A DNA stretch of 64,000 bases from Chromatiaceae bacterium (lineage in GTDB: Bacteria > Pseudomonadota > Gammaproteobacteria > Chromatiales > Chromatiaceae), in contig CP037918.1 of the NCBI GenBank assembly GCA_019356535.1, positions 1,582,315-1,646,314 on the forward strand. The letters are read 5' to 3'. Every line of letters begins with the position of its first letter. Position 1 is the first letter of the stretch. The notes below the pieces were generated by a model that was given only the letters and a program-made list of their open reading frames with translations, was not told the origin of the DNA and did not search any database. This document shows positions 42,346 through 51,151 of this stretch, piece after piece. A program made the translations under genes and the position numbers.

Positions 42346-44994
42346 TCAATCCTCGAGCCGGACGAAATATCCGCCGGCATCCCGGTACTCACGCCCGTGG
42401 CAGGTAAGGACCACAATCTGGTAGCGTTTCGCCGCCTGAAACAGAATGCGTTTCATGCGATCGCGGCGTTCGTCATCCGAGTTGACCAGGGCATCATCCA
42501 GCACAACGCTCACGGGAACGCCGACCTCGGCAAGCAGGTCGGCATAGGCAAGGCGAACGAGGACGGCGAGCTGCTCGCGCGTGCCGATGCTCAACTGCTC
42601 GAAGCGCTCCACGACACCATTACGGCGCAATCCCACCAATCCAAGCGTTTCATCGATCACCGGCTCCGCCCCCGGGATGAGCTGGCGTAGATACACCACC
42701 AGCCGCTCGACGACCGGCCGTGCCACTGCCTCGCGCGCCCGCTGCAGGGATGCCTCCAGCGTCTCGACCAGGAGTTCGAGTGCCCGGGCGCGGCGGTCCT
42801 CGTGTTCCAGTTCCCGTCGAACCTGAGCGTACTCGGTCTCCAGCTTCGCCACCTGCTCGGCCAGCCCCTGCTGTCCCAGGGCCTCGAGCGTGGCGCGCAG
42901 CTGGACTACCTCCCGCTCGAGCGTGGCCTTCTCCGCTTTCAGGTCTTCGAGCACCCGTTCGGCGCGCTCGATCTCGGCCGCGATGGCATCGGGTTCTTCC
43001 GCAGCCAATGCGTCTCTCGCGACCTGAAGCGCCTGCCGCTGTCGCTCGAGCTCCTGTGCTGCCCTGGTCGCCTCCTGTTCCAGCTGATCGTCGGCCACCC
43101 TTGCCCGGTCGTCCGAGAGCGCCTCGCGCCGGGCCTCGAGTGTGCGCTCAGCATCCTTCTGTTCCATGCGGGCGCTCTCGAGCTGCCCCTGCAGGCGGGA
43201 TGCACCTTCCCTGTAACCCGCAAGTTTCGCCTCCTGCGTCGCCATCTCCGCACTGAGTGCCCTGGCCTCGTCTTCGAGGACCGCGAGATCGAGATCACGA
43301 CCGTCCCCCTCACCCAGTTGCTCACGCAGGGCCTCCACCCGGGCCGCCACGGCCTGCATCTCGTCCCGCAACGCCGGCAGACCGCCGTCGGGCGCGACCC
43401 CATTGAGTTCCGCCCCGGCCTGCTTCGCCTCCTGGCCGAGTTCGTTGCGCCGGCGCACCTGTCGTTGCGCCTCGGCCACCGACTCCACGCCCAGCTCCAG
43501 CAGGCGGCGTGCCAGCTTCTCTTTCTGTGCCGCCAGTCTGTCACGGAGTTGCCCGAGATCCTCGCCACCCGGCCGGATCCGGAACTGCCCTACCCCTTCG
43601 ATTTTCAGCTCGGTCTCCTCGGTGAGAAGCTTATTGTCCTCGCCGGCGATGAGACGATCGCCAAGCCACACCTGCACCCCTTCCTCCAGCGCATACTCCA
43701 CTCGGGTCGCAACGGCTCGCAGGCGCTCCTCCGCCAGATCACACTCCCGCTCGAGAGCCTGCAATGCCGCAAGGTCCTTCTCCCCTACCCTCAGGGTCGC
43801 CTGCTCGGCGAGGGCGGCACGCCGGCGCGCATCGAGCTGCTCCGCCTTTTCCAGGCGCTGCGCGAGCTCGTCCCGCTGCTTCCCGATGCGCTGCAACGCC
43901 TGCGCATCACGCGCGCGCTGTAAATCCCTCTCGAGCTCCCGGCGACGGGCATTCAGCGTATCCACAACGGCCTGAAGTTCATTGCGCTGCTTCTCGATCG
44001 GCCCGAGCTCACCCTCGAGCCTCCGCACCTTTTCGATGGCGGCCTCCAGCGTTGCCTGCGCCTCTTCGACCGCCTCGATACCCGCCCGTCGGGTTTCCCG
44101 GGCTTGCTGCGCCCGTTCCCAGGCCAGTTCCGCCTGCGCAACTGCCTTCTCGCCATCCGAGATACGCGCGCGGAGCTTCGCGATGCGATCCGTAACCTCC
44201 TGAAGTTCCCGAACGCGCTGTTCCGCCCTCTCGACCAGATGATCATCGCGGTATTCCTGAAGCTTCCGTTCCAGCTTTCCGAGCTGGTCTACCTGCTTTT
44301 CGTAGGTACCGAGTTCCTGCCGCGCCTGCTCGAGCTTTTCGGCAAGACCTTCGGCCCGCTGCTGCAGCTTCCTGTAGTCACCACGCGGATTGCCCCGCTT
44401 GTCGAAGTATTGATCGCGCAGTGTCTGGATGCGCCGGAACAGGACCTCGCCGCGATCGCCACCCAGCAGGTCTCGCATCTCCTGTTCGAATACACCCTGC
44501 ACCTGATTCCGGTTCTCGTCATTCAGCTGCACCGGTTCGTGGGCGCTGCCCTGCTCAACCCAGAGCAGACCCGCCAGTCCCTGCAGTTCGGGACGGCTCG
44601 CGCCCTTGCCGGGATAGGCGAAGCCGAGCAGCTCGGCCAGGTACTCCTCGGCCTCTGGTCCCTCCCAGCGCCGTCCGTCATCCGCCTGCAGGACCAGTCC
44701 GCCATCCTTTTTCTTCGAAAATGTCTTCTCCAGGTGGTATTTCTGTCCCGCCACCGTGAAATCCAGCTTCACCGATGGACTAACTGCGGCACCATGGGGA
44801 CGGTAATGCTCCCCCACATTGCTACGGTAACGATCAAACAACGCAGCGCGTACCGCCCGCAGCAGGGTCGATTTACCGGCCTCGTTCTCACCCGCAATCA
44901 CGTTGAGGCCCGCCTCGAGCCCCTCGATCACCACCGGCTTGCGGAACTGCTGAAACTGGTCCACCTCGACACGATGGAACTGGAACCCGCTCAT
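42346..44994 (-). CDS. SMC-like AAA ATPase (YhaN/SbcC-like), nuclease partner
   Basis: 882 residues. N-terminal Walker A GENEAGKSTLLRAV, then from ~180 to ~770 long coiled-coil segments, and a C-terminal ATPase half with ABC-like signature LSIGTREQLAVLVRLAYADLL and Walker B VSVVLDDALVNSD. There is no CxxC zinc hook in the coiled coil, unlike true Rad50/SbcC, which fits the YhaN-type branch. Its start overlaps the stop of the SbcD-like gene by ATGA, so the two form a nuclease-ATPase complex acting on DNA ends. It lies in the IS-rich island, so the role may be repair or anti-phage. Confidence 0.9.
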   Translation of the reverse strand: MSGFQFHRVEVDQFQQFRKPVVIEGLEAGLNVIAGENEAGKSTLLRAVRAALFDRYRSNVGEHYRPHGAAVSPSVKLDFTVAGQKYHLEKTFSKKKDGGLVLQADDGRRWEGPEAEEYLAELLGFAYPGKGASRPELQGLAGLLWVEQGSAHEPVQLNDENRNQVQGVFEQEMRDLLGGDRGEVLFRRIQTLRDQYFDKRGNPRGDYRKLQQRAEGLAEKLEQARQELGTYEKQVDQLGKLERKLQEYRDDHLVERAEQRVRELQEVTDRIAKLRARISDGEKAVAQAELAWERAQQARETRRAGIEAVEEAQATLEAAIEKVRRLEGELGPIEKQRNELQAVVDTLNARRRELERDLQRARDAQALQRIGKQRDELAQRLEKAEQLDARRRAALAEQATLRVGEKDLAALQALERECDLAEERLRAVATRVEYALEEGVQVWLGDRLIAGEDNKLLTEETELKIEGVGQFRIRPGGEDLGQLRDRLAAQKEKLARRLLELGVESVAEAQRQVRRRNELGQEAKQAGAELNGVAPDGGLPALRDEMQAVAARVEALREQLGEGDGRDLDLAVLEDEARALSAEMATQEAKLAGYREGASRLQGQLESARMEQKDAERTLEARREALSDDRARVADDQLEQEATRAAQELERQRQALQVARDALAAEEPDAIAAEIERAERVLEDLKAEKATLEREVVQLRATLEALGQQGLAEQVAKLETEYAQVRRELEHEDRRARALELLVETLEASLQRAREAVARPVVERLVVYLRQLIPGAEPVIDETLGLVGLRRNGVVERFEQLSIGTREQLAVLVRLAYADLLAEVGVPVSVVLDDALVNSDDERRDRMKRILFQAAKRYQIVVLTCHGREYRDAGGYFVRLED

Positions 44995-46118
44995 GCCTGA
45001 AGCCTCCGCTGTTCGAGATAGAGGATCTGCAACGCCAGGGCGGCTGCATTACGATCCTGGTCCGTTCCTTCTGTTTCGAGCGCCTGCAGGGTCTCGACCG
45101 CATCCCGCACGAACCCGGTCGCACCCAGCTCGTCGATATCCTCCTGGGTGGGACGGGCCAGCAACCCGCTGTCATCGACATCCAGGAAATGCAGCCGCGC
45201 CTGCCAGTCCTCCAGCAGCCGGTCAAGGCGCTCGCGCATGGCCAGGCTCATCGCGCCGGTCAGCCTCAGCCGCAGCAGGCTCCGGGACGGGGATTCGAGT
45301 TGCTGCAGGCGTCCGTCGAGCACCTCGAGCGAGTCTTCGTCCACGATCTCGAAGGCCTCCTGCTGCCAGCGATAGTGTCCGACAGAAACCGTCTCCACCC
45401 GCGGTGAATCGCCCGGTGCCGTCAGCGCCACGAGCAACACATTACCGGGATCGTTCCCCTTGAAACGATCAGGCTCCGGAGTACCGGCATACCAGGTGCG
45501 ATCTGCTATCCCAAGGGTCCCGTGCCAATCACCCAGCGCCAGGTAATCGAGCCGGGCGCTATTCGCGCGGTCCTCGGCGATGGGGTTCATCGCCTCCGCC
45601 TGCTCGGGCAGCCGGTTGCTGACCGCCCCGTGGGCAAGCCCGACACGGAAGGTTTCCGGGCCGGTATGGTGGCCATCGAACCACTGGGTCAGGTCGCGGG
45701 TGTCATGGCGTCGCTGCAAGGGTGCCGGCAATACAGCCAGCCGACCGTCGCACAGCGATATTGCCTCCGGGGCATCCGCCAGGACGACATTCCCCGGCAC
45801 CACGCCCATGCGCCGCAAGCGCGTCCAGGCGCTCTGCGCCAGTGCGGCGTCGTGATTGCCCGGCAGCAATACCCAGGGTCCATCGAAGGACGCCAGCGCG
45901 TTCATGGTGCGGCGCAGGGTCTCGTCCGATACGGCGTTGTCATCGAAAACGTCCCCGGCCACCAGCACCGCGTCCACCTCGCGCTCCCTGGCCAGTTGCG
46001 CGATCTGCTTTACGGTCTCGAGACGTTGCAGGCGCAATGCCGCTCCGGCGTCACCGGGCACATTGGCAAACTGCTTTCCAATCTGCCAGTCGGCAGTATG
46101 CAGGAGGGTTATCGTCAT
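44991..46118 (-). CDS. DNA repair exonuclease, SbcD/YhaO-like metallophosphoesterase
   Basis: 375 residues. Calcineurin-like active-site motifs in order: LLHTADWQIGKQ, LVAGDVFDDNAVSD, WVLLPGNHDAAL, VGLAHG and YLALGDWHGT, with the His/Asp residues that bind two metals. A C-terminal ~110-residue domain (LEVLDGRLQQLESPSRSLLRLRL) is the capping/ATPase-binding part. It is the first gene of a two-gene unit with the SMC-like ATPase. It resembles Mre11/SbcD nucleases that open hairpins and process double-strand ends. Confidence 0.92.
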   Translation of the reverse strand: MTITLLHTADWQIGKQFANVPGDAGAALRLQRLETVKQIAQLAREREVDAVLVAGDVFDDNAVSDETLRRTMNALASFDGPWVLLPGNHDAALAQSAWTRLRRMGVVPGNVVLADAPEAISLCDGRLAVLPAPLQRRHDTRDLTQWFDGHHTGPETFRVGLAHGAVSNRLPEQAEAMNPIAEDRANSARLDYLALGDWHGTLGIADRTWYAGTPEPDRFKGNDPGNVLLVALTAPGDSPRVETVSVGHYRWQQEAFEIVDEDSLEVLDGRLQQLESPSRSLLRLRLTGAMSLAMRERLDRLLEDWQARLHFLDVDDSGLLARPTQEDIDELGATGFVRDAVETLQALETEGTDQDRNAAALALQILYLEQRRLQA

Positions 46119-46228
46119 CCTTTCAATACCTCTCTATCAACGATCCAATCCGGCCACCCCGGGTGACATGAAATGCCGTATGCGGCGGGAAGAGCGCATC
46201 ATGTTACCGTTACGGTCACTCCCGTCGC

Positions 46229-47014
46229 CTACCTCAGCAAAGATTCTATTTTTTGTATGGCCGCCTCTCTTCCCTTGTCGATTATGTCTGGCCGGGTTTT
46301 CGCTGACAGTTCGTGCGCAGACTTTCTGCCGAGAAAATACGCGATGCGTTCTGCATTTGCCCCGCTTGGATGAACAAGTCCCTTGATCAGTCGATTTTCC
46401 GATATTGCGCCTTCTTTGACCAGGATATCCATCGCCTTCTCCACTTTCTCGCCCAAGGTGATTATCGGAACATCAGCGATTGATCCCAGAAGGTTGGCGC
46501 AATGTTTTAGTTGATCGCGCAGTAGCGGACTTCCCTTTATGCCGGGCGTGCCGTTGTAGTTCCCCCCATTCTTCAGTACCGGAAATGGGAGTCCAGACAT
46601 GGAGTGAACGAGCTCCTTGTTCGGCGCATCTTCCCCGAACAGTGAGGCGCAGCTGTCGATCCCGAGCCAACGATTCAGGCCGATATGATCCAACATCTGC
46701 ACCAGGTTGGAACGGAGCTTCCCGCTGAATGCGCCCGTTTGCTTTGCAATTCGGTGCGCCTCGTTCATGGATGCCCCGGCCTCCCGTGCTGAGCGATAGG
46801 CATTCAGCGCTTCAACCGCCTGGGTCATCCCCGGAGTCAGCCCCATTATGATCACTCTCGCCTCAGTATTGACCCAGTCGAAAGGCGCATAGTAGACGTT
46901 CAATGCCCCCTCTCGCCCTATGAGCAGACTCTCTGGTAGAGACTGATATTCGGCAATAGCGCCTTGCTTCACTTTCATGATGACTTGGTCGTACTTTTCA
47001 ATGAATCTTGACAT
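46229..47014 (-). CDS. Putative uracil-DNA-glycosylase-fold protein, unknown
   Basis: 261 residues from ATG 47014 with AAAGGAGAA upstream. It is clearly AT-richer than its neighbours. Two stretches fit the UDG superfamily: ARVIIMGLTPGMTQAVEAL in the place of motif A (GxxPG) and GLVHPSGANAERIAYFLG in the place of motif B (HPS). Between them are FPVLKNGGNYNGTPGI and PIITLGEKVEKAM. The catalytic Asp/His pattern is not standard, so activity cannot be assumed. It sits between the SbcCD-like pair and an HTH protein in the accessory island. Composition suggests transfer. Confidence 0.6.
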   Translation of the reverse strand: MSRFIEKYDQVIMKVKQGAIAEYQSLPESLLIGREGALNVYYAPFDWVNTEARVIIMGLTPGMTQAVEALNAYRSAREAGASMNEAHRIAKQTGAFSGKLRSNLVQMLDHIGLNRWLGIDSCASLFGEDAPNKELVHSMSGLPFPVLKNGGNYNGTPGIKGSPLLRDQLKHCANLLGSIADVPIITLGEKVEKAMDILVKEGAISENRLIKGLVHPSGANAERIAYFLGRKSAHELSAKTRPDIIDKGREAAIQKIESLLR

Positions 47015-47192
47015 TCTTTAATTCTCCTTTGCTTTTTTGTAGTAAGGAAAAAGTTTGACCAATTCTTTCCCCCAACTTAGCACCATGACCCGGATGAGAT
47101 TCTTCTCACTTCAATCTACCCACCAGGAAAACTCCATCATCAGTAAATAGCTGAGGGGACTGTGTGGCCGAACCTGGTTATAGAATGTATGC

Positions 47193-48194
47193 TCAGGACA
47201 CTTCGACCTGATCAGCGAGCTGCTGTCGCAACTCGCTCAGGGGAACCCGGCGCCAGCCAACAGCGACCTTGATACCCCAGTTCCCTTCGGCATTGGGGCG
47301 TCGGAAACGGGGCGTGTGCATCGCCTGCAAGGCCTTCAGCGCTTCGAAGTAGTCCTCGATGTAACGCTCTTCGCCGTACTTGCCGATCTGGTAACCGGAC
47401 TTCCGCCGCAGACTGGGAAGGAAAGCCGCGCCATCATCAGTCACCGGCACGAAGACGTACTCGACTGCCTCCTCAGCTGTATCCGAACCGGCGGTGTTGC
47501 ACTCCTCCCCGCTCTCGGCACCGGGGCGGTAGGGCTCCGTGAATACGAAATGCTTTCGCCGCGCCAACCACTGGCAAGCATCGGCGTTGGAGATCAGACC
47601 ATCGCTGTTGACGGTTAGCCCCGCCTCGCCCCCCTTGGAAATCGCATTCATCACGCTTCGGCGGTTCAGGCCCGAGAGCACGATGATCTGATCGACGGTC
47701 AGCGGTGCACCGGTATCCAGACAGTAACGGGCCTCGGCAACCTGTAGCACCTTGCCAAACACCCCCTTGCCATGGGTTTCGGTGAGAGAAACCCAGTTGG
47801 TGGGTAGCCATTCGTGAAATTCCGCGGCCAGGGACAAATCGGTTTTGAGCGCATGGCTGTCTTTCGGGCTCTCCCCGTCGGTGTAGTGGTAGCGACCCAG
47901 TTCACCGTACCAGCGCAGGCGAGCGAACAGGAGCGGGATGGGGTGATATCCAGCCCAGACTTCCTCTTCCAATGCATCGACCGTATCGATATCGCCGCCA
48001 TGAACATGGCTGGCAAAGGCGACAAACGCCTCATTGACGGTCTCGGCTTCCGCTTCGCCCAGCATCTTCGAGGCAAAGTCGGCGGTCTTGCGGTAAATGC
48101 GGGCAAACTCGTCGTCGAGGGACTCGACCTGGTCCAGCAGGTCATTACCGTCGAGGGCGCTGAATGCGGGATAGGCAATCTTGGTGTCGATCAT
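47193..48194 (-). CDS. HTH-containing protein of unknown function, operator-controlled
   Basis: 333 residues from ATG 48194 with AGGAGG upstream. Residues ~65-160 look enzymatic or structural but match nothing I know (FHEWLPTNWVSLTETHGKG). The middle, LTVDQIIVLSGLNRRSVMNAIS followed by LISNADACQWLARRKHFV, is a MerR/excisionase-like HTH with its wing and the usual WLxxR end. The C-terminal ~100 residues (GYQIGKYGEERYIEDYFEALKAL) form a second domain. The promoter is bracketed by two matching 24-bp palindromes, suggesting autoregulation. Confidence 0.75.
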   Translation of the reverse strand: MIDTKIAYPAFSALDGNDLLDQVESLDDEFARIYRKTADFASKMLGEAEAETVNEAFVAFASHVHGGDIDTVDALEEEVWAGYHPIPLLFARLRWYGELGRYHYTDGESPKDSHALKTDLSLAAEFHEWLPTNWVSLTETHGKGVFGKVLQVAEARYCLDTGAPLTVDQIIVLSGLNRRSVMNAISKGGEAGLTVNSDGLISNADACQWLARRKHFVFTEPYRPGAESGEECNTAGSDTAEEAVEYVFVPVTDDGAAFLPSLRRKSGYQIGKYGEERYIEDYFEALKALQAMHTPRFRRPNAEGNWGIKVAVGWRRVPLSELRQQLADQVEVS

Positions 48195-48210
48195 GGCTGT
48201 CCTCCTATAT

Positions 48211-48234
48211 GTGATTAATGATTTCACTCATCAC
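48211..48234. promoter_or_regulatory. Operator-like palindrome O1
   Basis: 24-bp site of form GTGA-N3-ATG-N4-CAC-N3-TCAC, lying between the -10 element and the ATG of the HTH gene. It shares arm pattern and spacing with the site at 48272-48295. Confidence 0.6.
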
Positions 48235-48242
48235 GTGACGAC

Positions 48243-48271
48243 ACTGTAAACCACCCCGCCGCCCATTTCAA
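48243..48271 (-). promoter_or_regulatory. Sigma-70 promoter of the HTH gene
   Basis: On the minus strand TTGAAA (48271-48266), 17 bases, then TACAGT (48248-48243). Both hexamers match consensus at 4-5 of 6 positions with ideal spacing. The start point should be near 48236, giving a ~40-nt leader. Confidence 0.65.
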
Positions 48272-48295
48272 GTGATTGATGCGTTCATTTGTCAC
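48272..48295. promoter_or_regulatory. Operator-like palindrome O2
   Basis: 24-bp site GTGA-N3-ATG-N4-CAT-N3-TCAC abutting the -35 element. The centre-to-centre distance to O1 is 61 bp, about six helical turns, so dimers on the two sites would face the same side of the DNA. Confidence 0.6.
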
Positions 48296-48514
48296 TAGTC
48301 CGCACGCCCAGCGATCCCCGGCTGCTACCGGACCAGTGCGCAAGGGCCATCCCCCCTATGGAGGTGTTCTCGAGCCAGGCCTTTGCCACGGCCATCCTGG
48401 ACCGCCCGCCACATCACGCCACCAAAGGCGAGAGCTTCCAGCTGACAAGAGACGCGTAAGACCGGGCTGATCACCCAGCCCATCGACAAATCCGTAAGGA
48501 AAGGCAACCAAAGG

Positions 48515-48828
48515 CATGTGGCTTGGCGGAAAGCTGGCCTGCCGGCGGATTCGACAGTCAGCAAGGGAGTGCACAACCTGAAGCCCCCTCCCTGGGCCGC
48601 AGGCTCCGCGCGGTTGGCTGTCCCGTAGAGACCCGCAAGGTGTTACTTGGGTACAAGGATGGCGACATAACCACCCACTACTCGGCCGCAGAGCCGGAGG
48701 AACTGCGAGGGCGGCTGGAACGACAAGCCGACAGATCGACCGCGAAAACACCGGCGCTGACAGTGCTGTCGCGAAAAATGTCCGCTAAAAGAAAAAGCCG
48801 GGAAAGCGCTGCAACGCTAACCGGCTGA
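48515..48828 (+). pseudogene. Tyrosine integrase C-terminal relic
   Basis: WRKAGLPADSTVSKGVHNLK is readable first; after a frameshift GRRLRAVGCPVETRKVLLGY and KDGDITTHYSAAEPEELRGR follow, the C-terminal catalytic part of a phage-type integrase with the HYS tyrosine. The N-terminal two-thirds are missing and the frame is broken. It points toward tRNA-Arg at 48997, a normal integration site, so it probably brought in the accessory island. Confidence 0.7.
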
Positions 48829-48841
48829 TTCTCTGGGTAAG

Positions 48842-48860
48842 ATGGCACGCCCGGCACGAT
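48842..48860. repeat. att-like copy of the tRNA-Arg 3' end
   Basis: A 19-bp segment (ATGGCACGCCCGGCACGAT) matches the tRNA-Arg 3' end region at 48996-49014 with one mismatch, in direct orientation. It lies 14 bp after the integrase relic. It may be a remnant attachment site left by integration or excision. Confidence 0.5.
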
Positions 48861-48954
48861 GTCCCGCCTACGGCTCGGGCTGCGCGGCTTCGCTGCTTGT
48901 CGAACGAAACCATTTTGGTTTCGTCGCACGTGCGAATCGCACATCTCCCCAAAG

Positions 48955-48988
48955 CACAACAAAAAAGGCCCCTGCGTTTGCAGGGGCC
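48955..48988 (-). terminator. Rho-independent terminator of tRNA-Arg
   Basis: On the minus strand a 9-bp stem GGCCCCTGC / GCAGGGGCC with a 4-base loop is followed by TTTTTTGTTG. It starts 8 bp past the tRNA CCA. A textbook intrinsic terminator. Confidence 0.9.
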
Positions 48989-48996
48989 TCGGGATA

Positions 48997-49073
48997 TGGC
49001 GCGCCCGGCACGATTCGAACGTGCGACCGCCTGGTTCGTAGCCAGGTACTCTATCCAGCTGAGCTACGGGCGC
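48997..49073 (-). tRNA. tRNA-Arg (ACG)
   Basis: 77-nt cloverleaf on the minus strand: acceptor GCGCCCG / CGGGCGC, D-arm GCTC..GAGT, anticodon stem CCTGG/CCAGG with loop CTACGAA (anticodon ACG), TTCGAAT T-loop, and encoded CCA. The A34 should be modified to inosine. The gene ends in a strong terminator. The flanking integrase relic and 3'-end repeat show it served as an insertion site. Confidence 0.97.
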
Positions 49074-49405
49074 TTCGCTTTGGAGGCGTGCATTCTAGCG
49101 GTATCGGCGCGCGTGTCAACCCCCGATCGCACCCTCTTCCACACGCAGGTCTCAGCGAGCGGCGATCCGCCCAAAAGCCCCACCGGCGACTGACATATCG
49201 ACGCAATCGCTTCGCCTGCAACCGACGCCTCCGAGCCTTGCTGGATAGATAAGAATGCCCTAATATTAGTAGGTCTTATTGATCCGGCATCGACTCCCCG
49301 TGCGTCCGTGATCTGCGCCCAGGCGCCAGATTGGGGCTTTGCGTTGCCGGAAAATGACACATCTACAAAACCCGAACGACCCCCCAATCGGAGGCCAGAC
49401 CCGCG
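49074..49405. other. Gap between tRNA-Arg and sulP
   Basis: 332 bp. It must hold the tRNA promoter (right side, minus strand) and the sulP promoter. There is an AT-rich patch at 49255-49280. No motif is clear enough to list and no gene is present. Confidence 0.45.
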
Positions 49406-51145
49406 ATGACCAGCAAGCTCGCCCTGTTCTTCCCCTTCCTGCGCTGGATGCGCCTCGTCAACAAGGAAACGCTGCGAGCGGATTTTTTTGCGGGACTGAC
49501 CGGTGCAGTGATCGTGCTACCGCAGGGCGTGGCCTTCGCCACCATCGCCGGCCTGCCCCCGGAATACGGCCTGTACACCGCCATGGTGACGCCGATCATC
49601 GCGGCCCTTTTCGGATCGTCGTATCACCTGATCTCCGGACCCACCACGGCCATCTCCATCGTGGTCTTCTCTACCATCAGCCAGCATGCCGACCCCGGCT
49701 CGCCCGAGTTCATCAACCTGGCACTGACGCTCACCTTCCTGGCCGGGGTCTACCAGTTTGCCTTCGGGGTGGCGCGCCTGGGCTCACTGGTCAACTTCGT
49801 CTCACACACTGTAGTGATCGGCTTCACCGCCGGCGCGGCCATTCTCATCGCCACCAGCCAAGTCAAGCACATCACCGGCATCCACGTACCTAAGGGCGAG
49901 TCCTTCCTGCACACCTGGATAGACATCTTCAGCAATATCAGCCAGCTGAACTTCAGCCTGCTGGCCATCGCCCTGGTAACCCTGGGGTCGGCGCTACTGG
50001 CCAAGAAGTACCTGCCCAAACTGCCCAACCTGCTGATCGGCATGGTCGTTGGCAGCCTGCTGGCAATGTACCTGGGCCAGTTCGATCCCAACATCCCGCT
50101 GGTCGGTGAGATCCCGGCCCATCTGCCGCCACTGTCCTCGCCCGATTTCACCTTCGATACCATACGCCAGCTCGCGCCCCAGGCCTTCGCCGTGGCCCTG
50201 CTGGGCCTGATCGAAGCGGTGTCGATCAGCCGCGCGGTGGCCACCCGTTCGGGCCAGCGTATCGATTCCAACCAGGAATTCATCGGCCAGGGCCTGTCCA
50301 ACATGGTCGGCAGCTTCTTCTCCAGCTACGCCGGCTCGGGCTCGTTCACCCGTTCGGGCATCAACTACGCCGCCGGGGCACGCACCCCCATGTCGGCACT
50401 GTTCGCGGCGATCATCCTGATGGTCATCGTGCTGTTGATCGCGCCGCTGACCGCCTACCTGCCGATTGCGGCCATGGGCGGGGTCATCCTGCTGGTGGCC
50501 TACAACCTGATCGACTTCCATCACATCCGCGAGGCGCTGACCTTCAGCGGTTCCGAGGCGGCGGTGTTGCTGACCACTTTCTTTGCCACCCTGTTCCTGG
50601 AACTGGAGTTCGCCATCTACATGGGCGTGCTGCTGTCGCTGGTGTTCTTCCTGGCCAAGACCTCCACGCCGGCCATTCCCACCCTGTCGCTGGATGGTGA
50701 GCCGGGCGACGCCAATCGCAAGCTGGTGCCACTAGACGAGAAGCCGGTCAAGCAGTGCCCGCAGCTCAAGATCATCCGCATCGACATGTCGATCTATTTC
50801 GGCTCGGTCAACCATGTGGTCAACCGACTGTCGGCCATCGCCGAGAACGAGCGTATCTATCGCATCCTGATCGTGGGTAGCGGCATCAACTTCATCGACC
50901 TCGCTGGCTTCGAGGCCCTGATCGCCGAGAATGAAAAACTGCGCAAGCTGGGGGGCGGACTGTACTTCGTGGGGCTAAAACCCAATGTGTACGAGGCCGC
51001 CGCGCGCGCGCATTTTGTCCGTCGCATCGGCAACGATCACTTCTTCGACAACAAGAAACAGGCCTTCCACACTCTGTACCGCTGCCACCTCGATCACGAG
51101 ATCTGCGAGACCTGCAACGCGCAGATCTTCGAAGAGTGCCGCTGA
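49406..51145 (+). CDS. SulP family inorganic anion transporter
   Basis: 579 residues. Transmembrane domain of 10-14 helices with the SulP signature GLPPEYGLYTAMVTPIIAALFGSS and SGPTTAISIVV near the N-terminus. A cytoplasmic STAS domain spans ~440-560 (QLKIIRIDMSIYFGSVNHVVNRL, GINFIDLAGFEAL). The C-terminus carries a Cys/His-rich tail HLDHEICETCNAQIFEEC, which is unusual and may bind metal. SulP proteins carry sulfate, bicarbonate or other anions by proton or sodium symport. In a sulfur oxidiser, sulfate or bicarbonate are the obvious candidates. It is convergent with rapA. Confidence 0.93.
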   Translation: MTSKLALFFPFLRWMRLVNKETLRADFFAGLTGAVIVLPQGVAFATIAGLPPEYGLYTAMVTPIIAALFGSSYHLISGPTTAISIVVFSTISQHADPGSPEFINLALTLTFLAGVYQFAFGVARLGSLVNFVSHTVVIGFTAGAAILIATSQVKHITGIHVPKGESFLHTWIDIFSNISQLNFSLLAIALVTLGSALLAKKYLPKLPNLLIGMVVGSLLAMYLGQFDPNIPLVGEIPAHLPPLSSPDFTFDTIRQLAPQAFAVALLGLIEAVSISRAVATRSGQRIDSNQEFIGQGLSNMVGSFFSSYAGSGSFTRSGINYAAGARTPMSALFAAIILMVIVLLIAPLTAYLPIAAMGGVILLVAYNLIDFHHIREALTFSGSEAAVLLTTFFATLFLELEFAIYMGVLLSLVFFLAKTSTPAIPTLSLDGEPGDANRKLVPLDEKPVKQCPQLKIIRIDMSIYFGSVNHVVNRLSAIAENERIYRILIVGSGINFIDLAGFEALIAENEKLRKLGGGLYFVGLKPNVYEAAARAHFVRRIGNDHFFDNKKQAFHTLYRCHLDHEICETCNAQIFEECR

Positions 51146-51151
51146 GACGCT

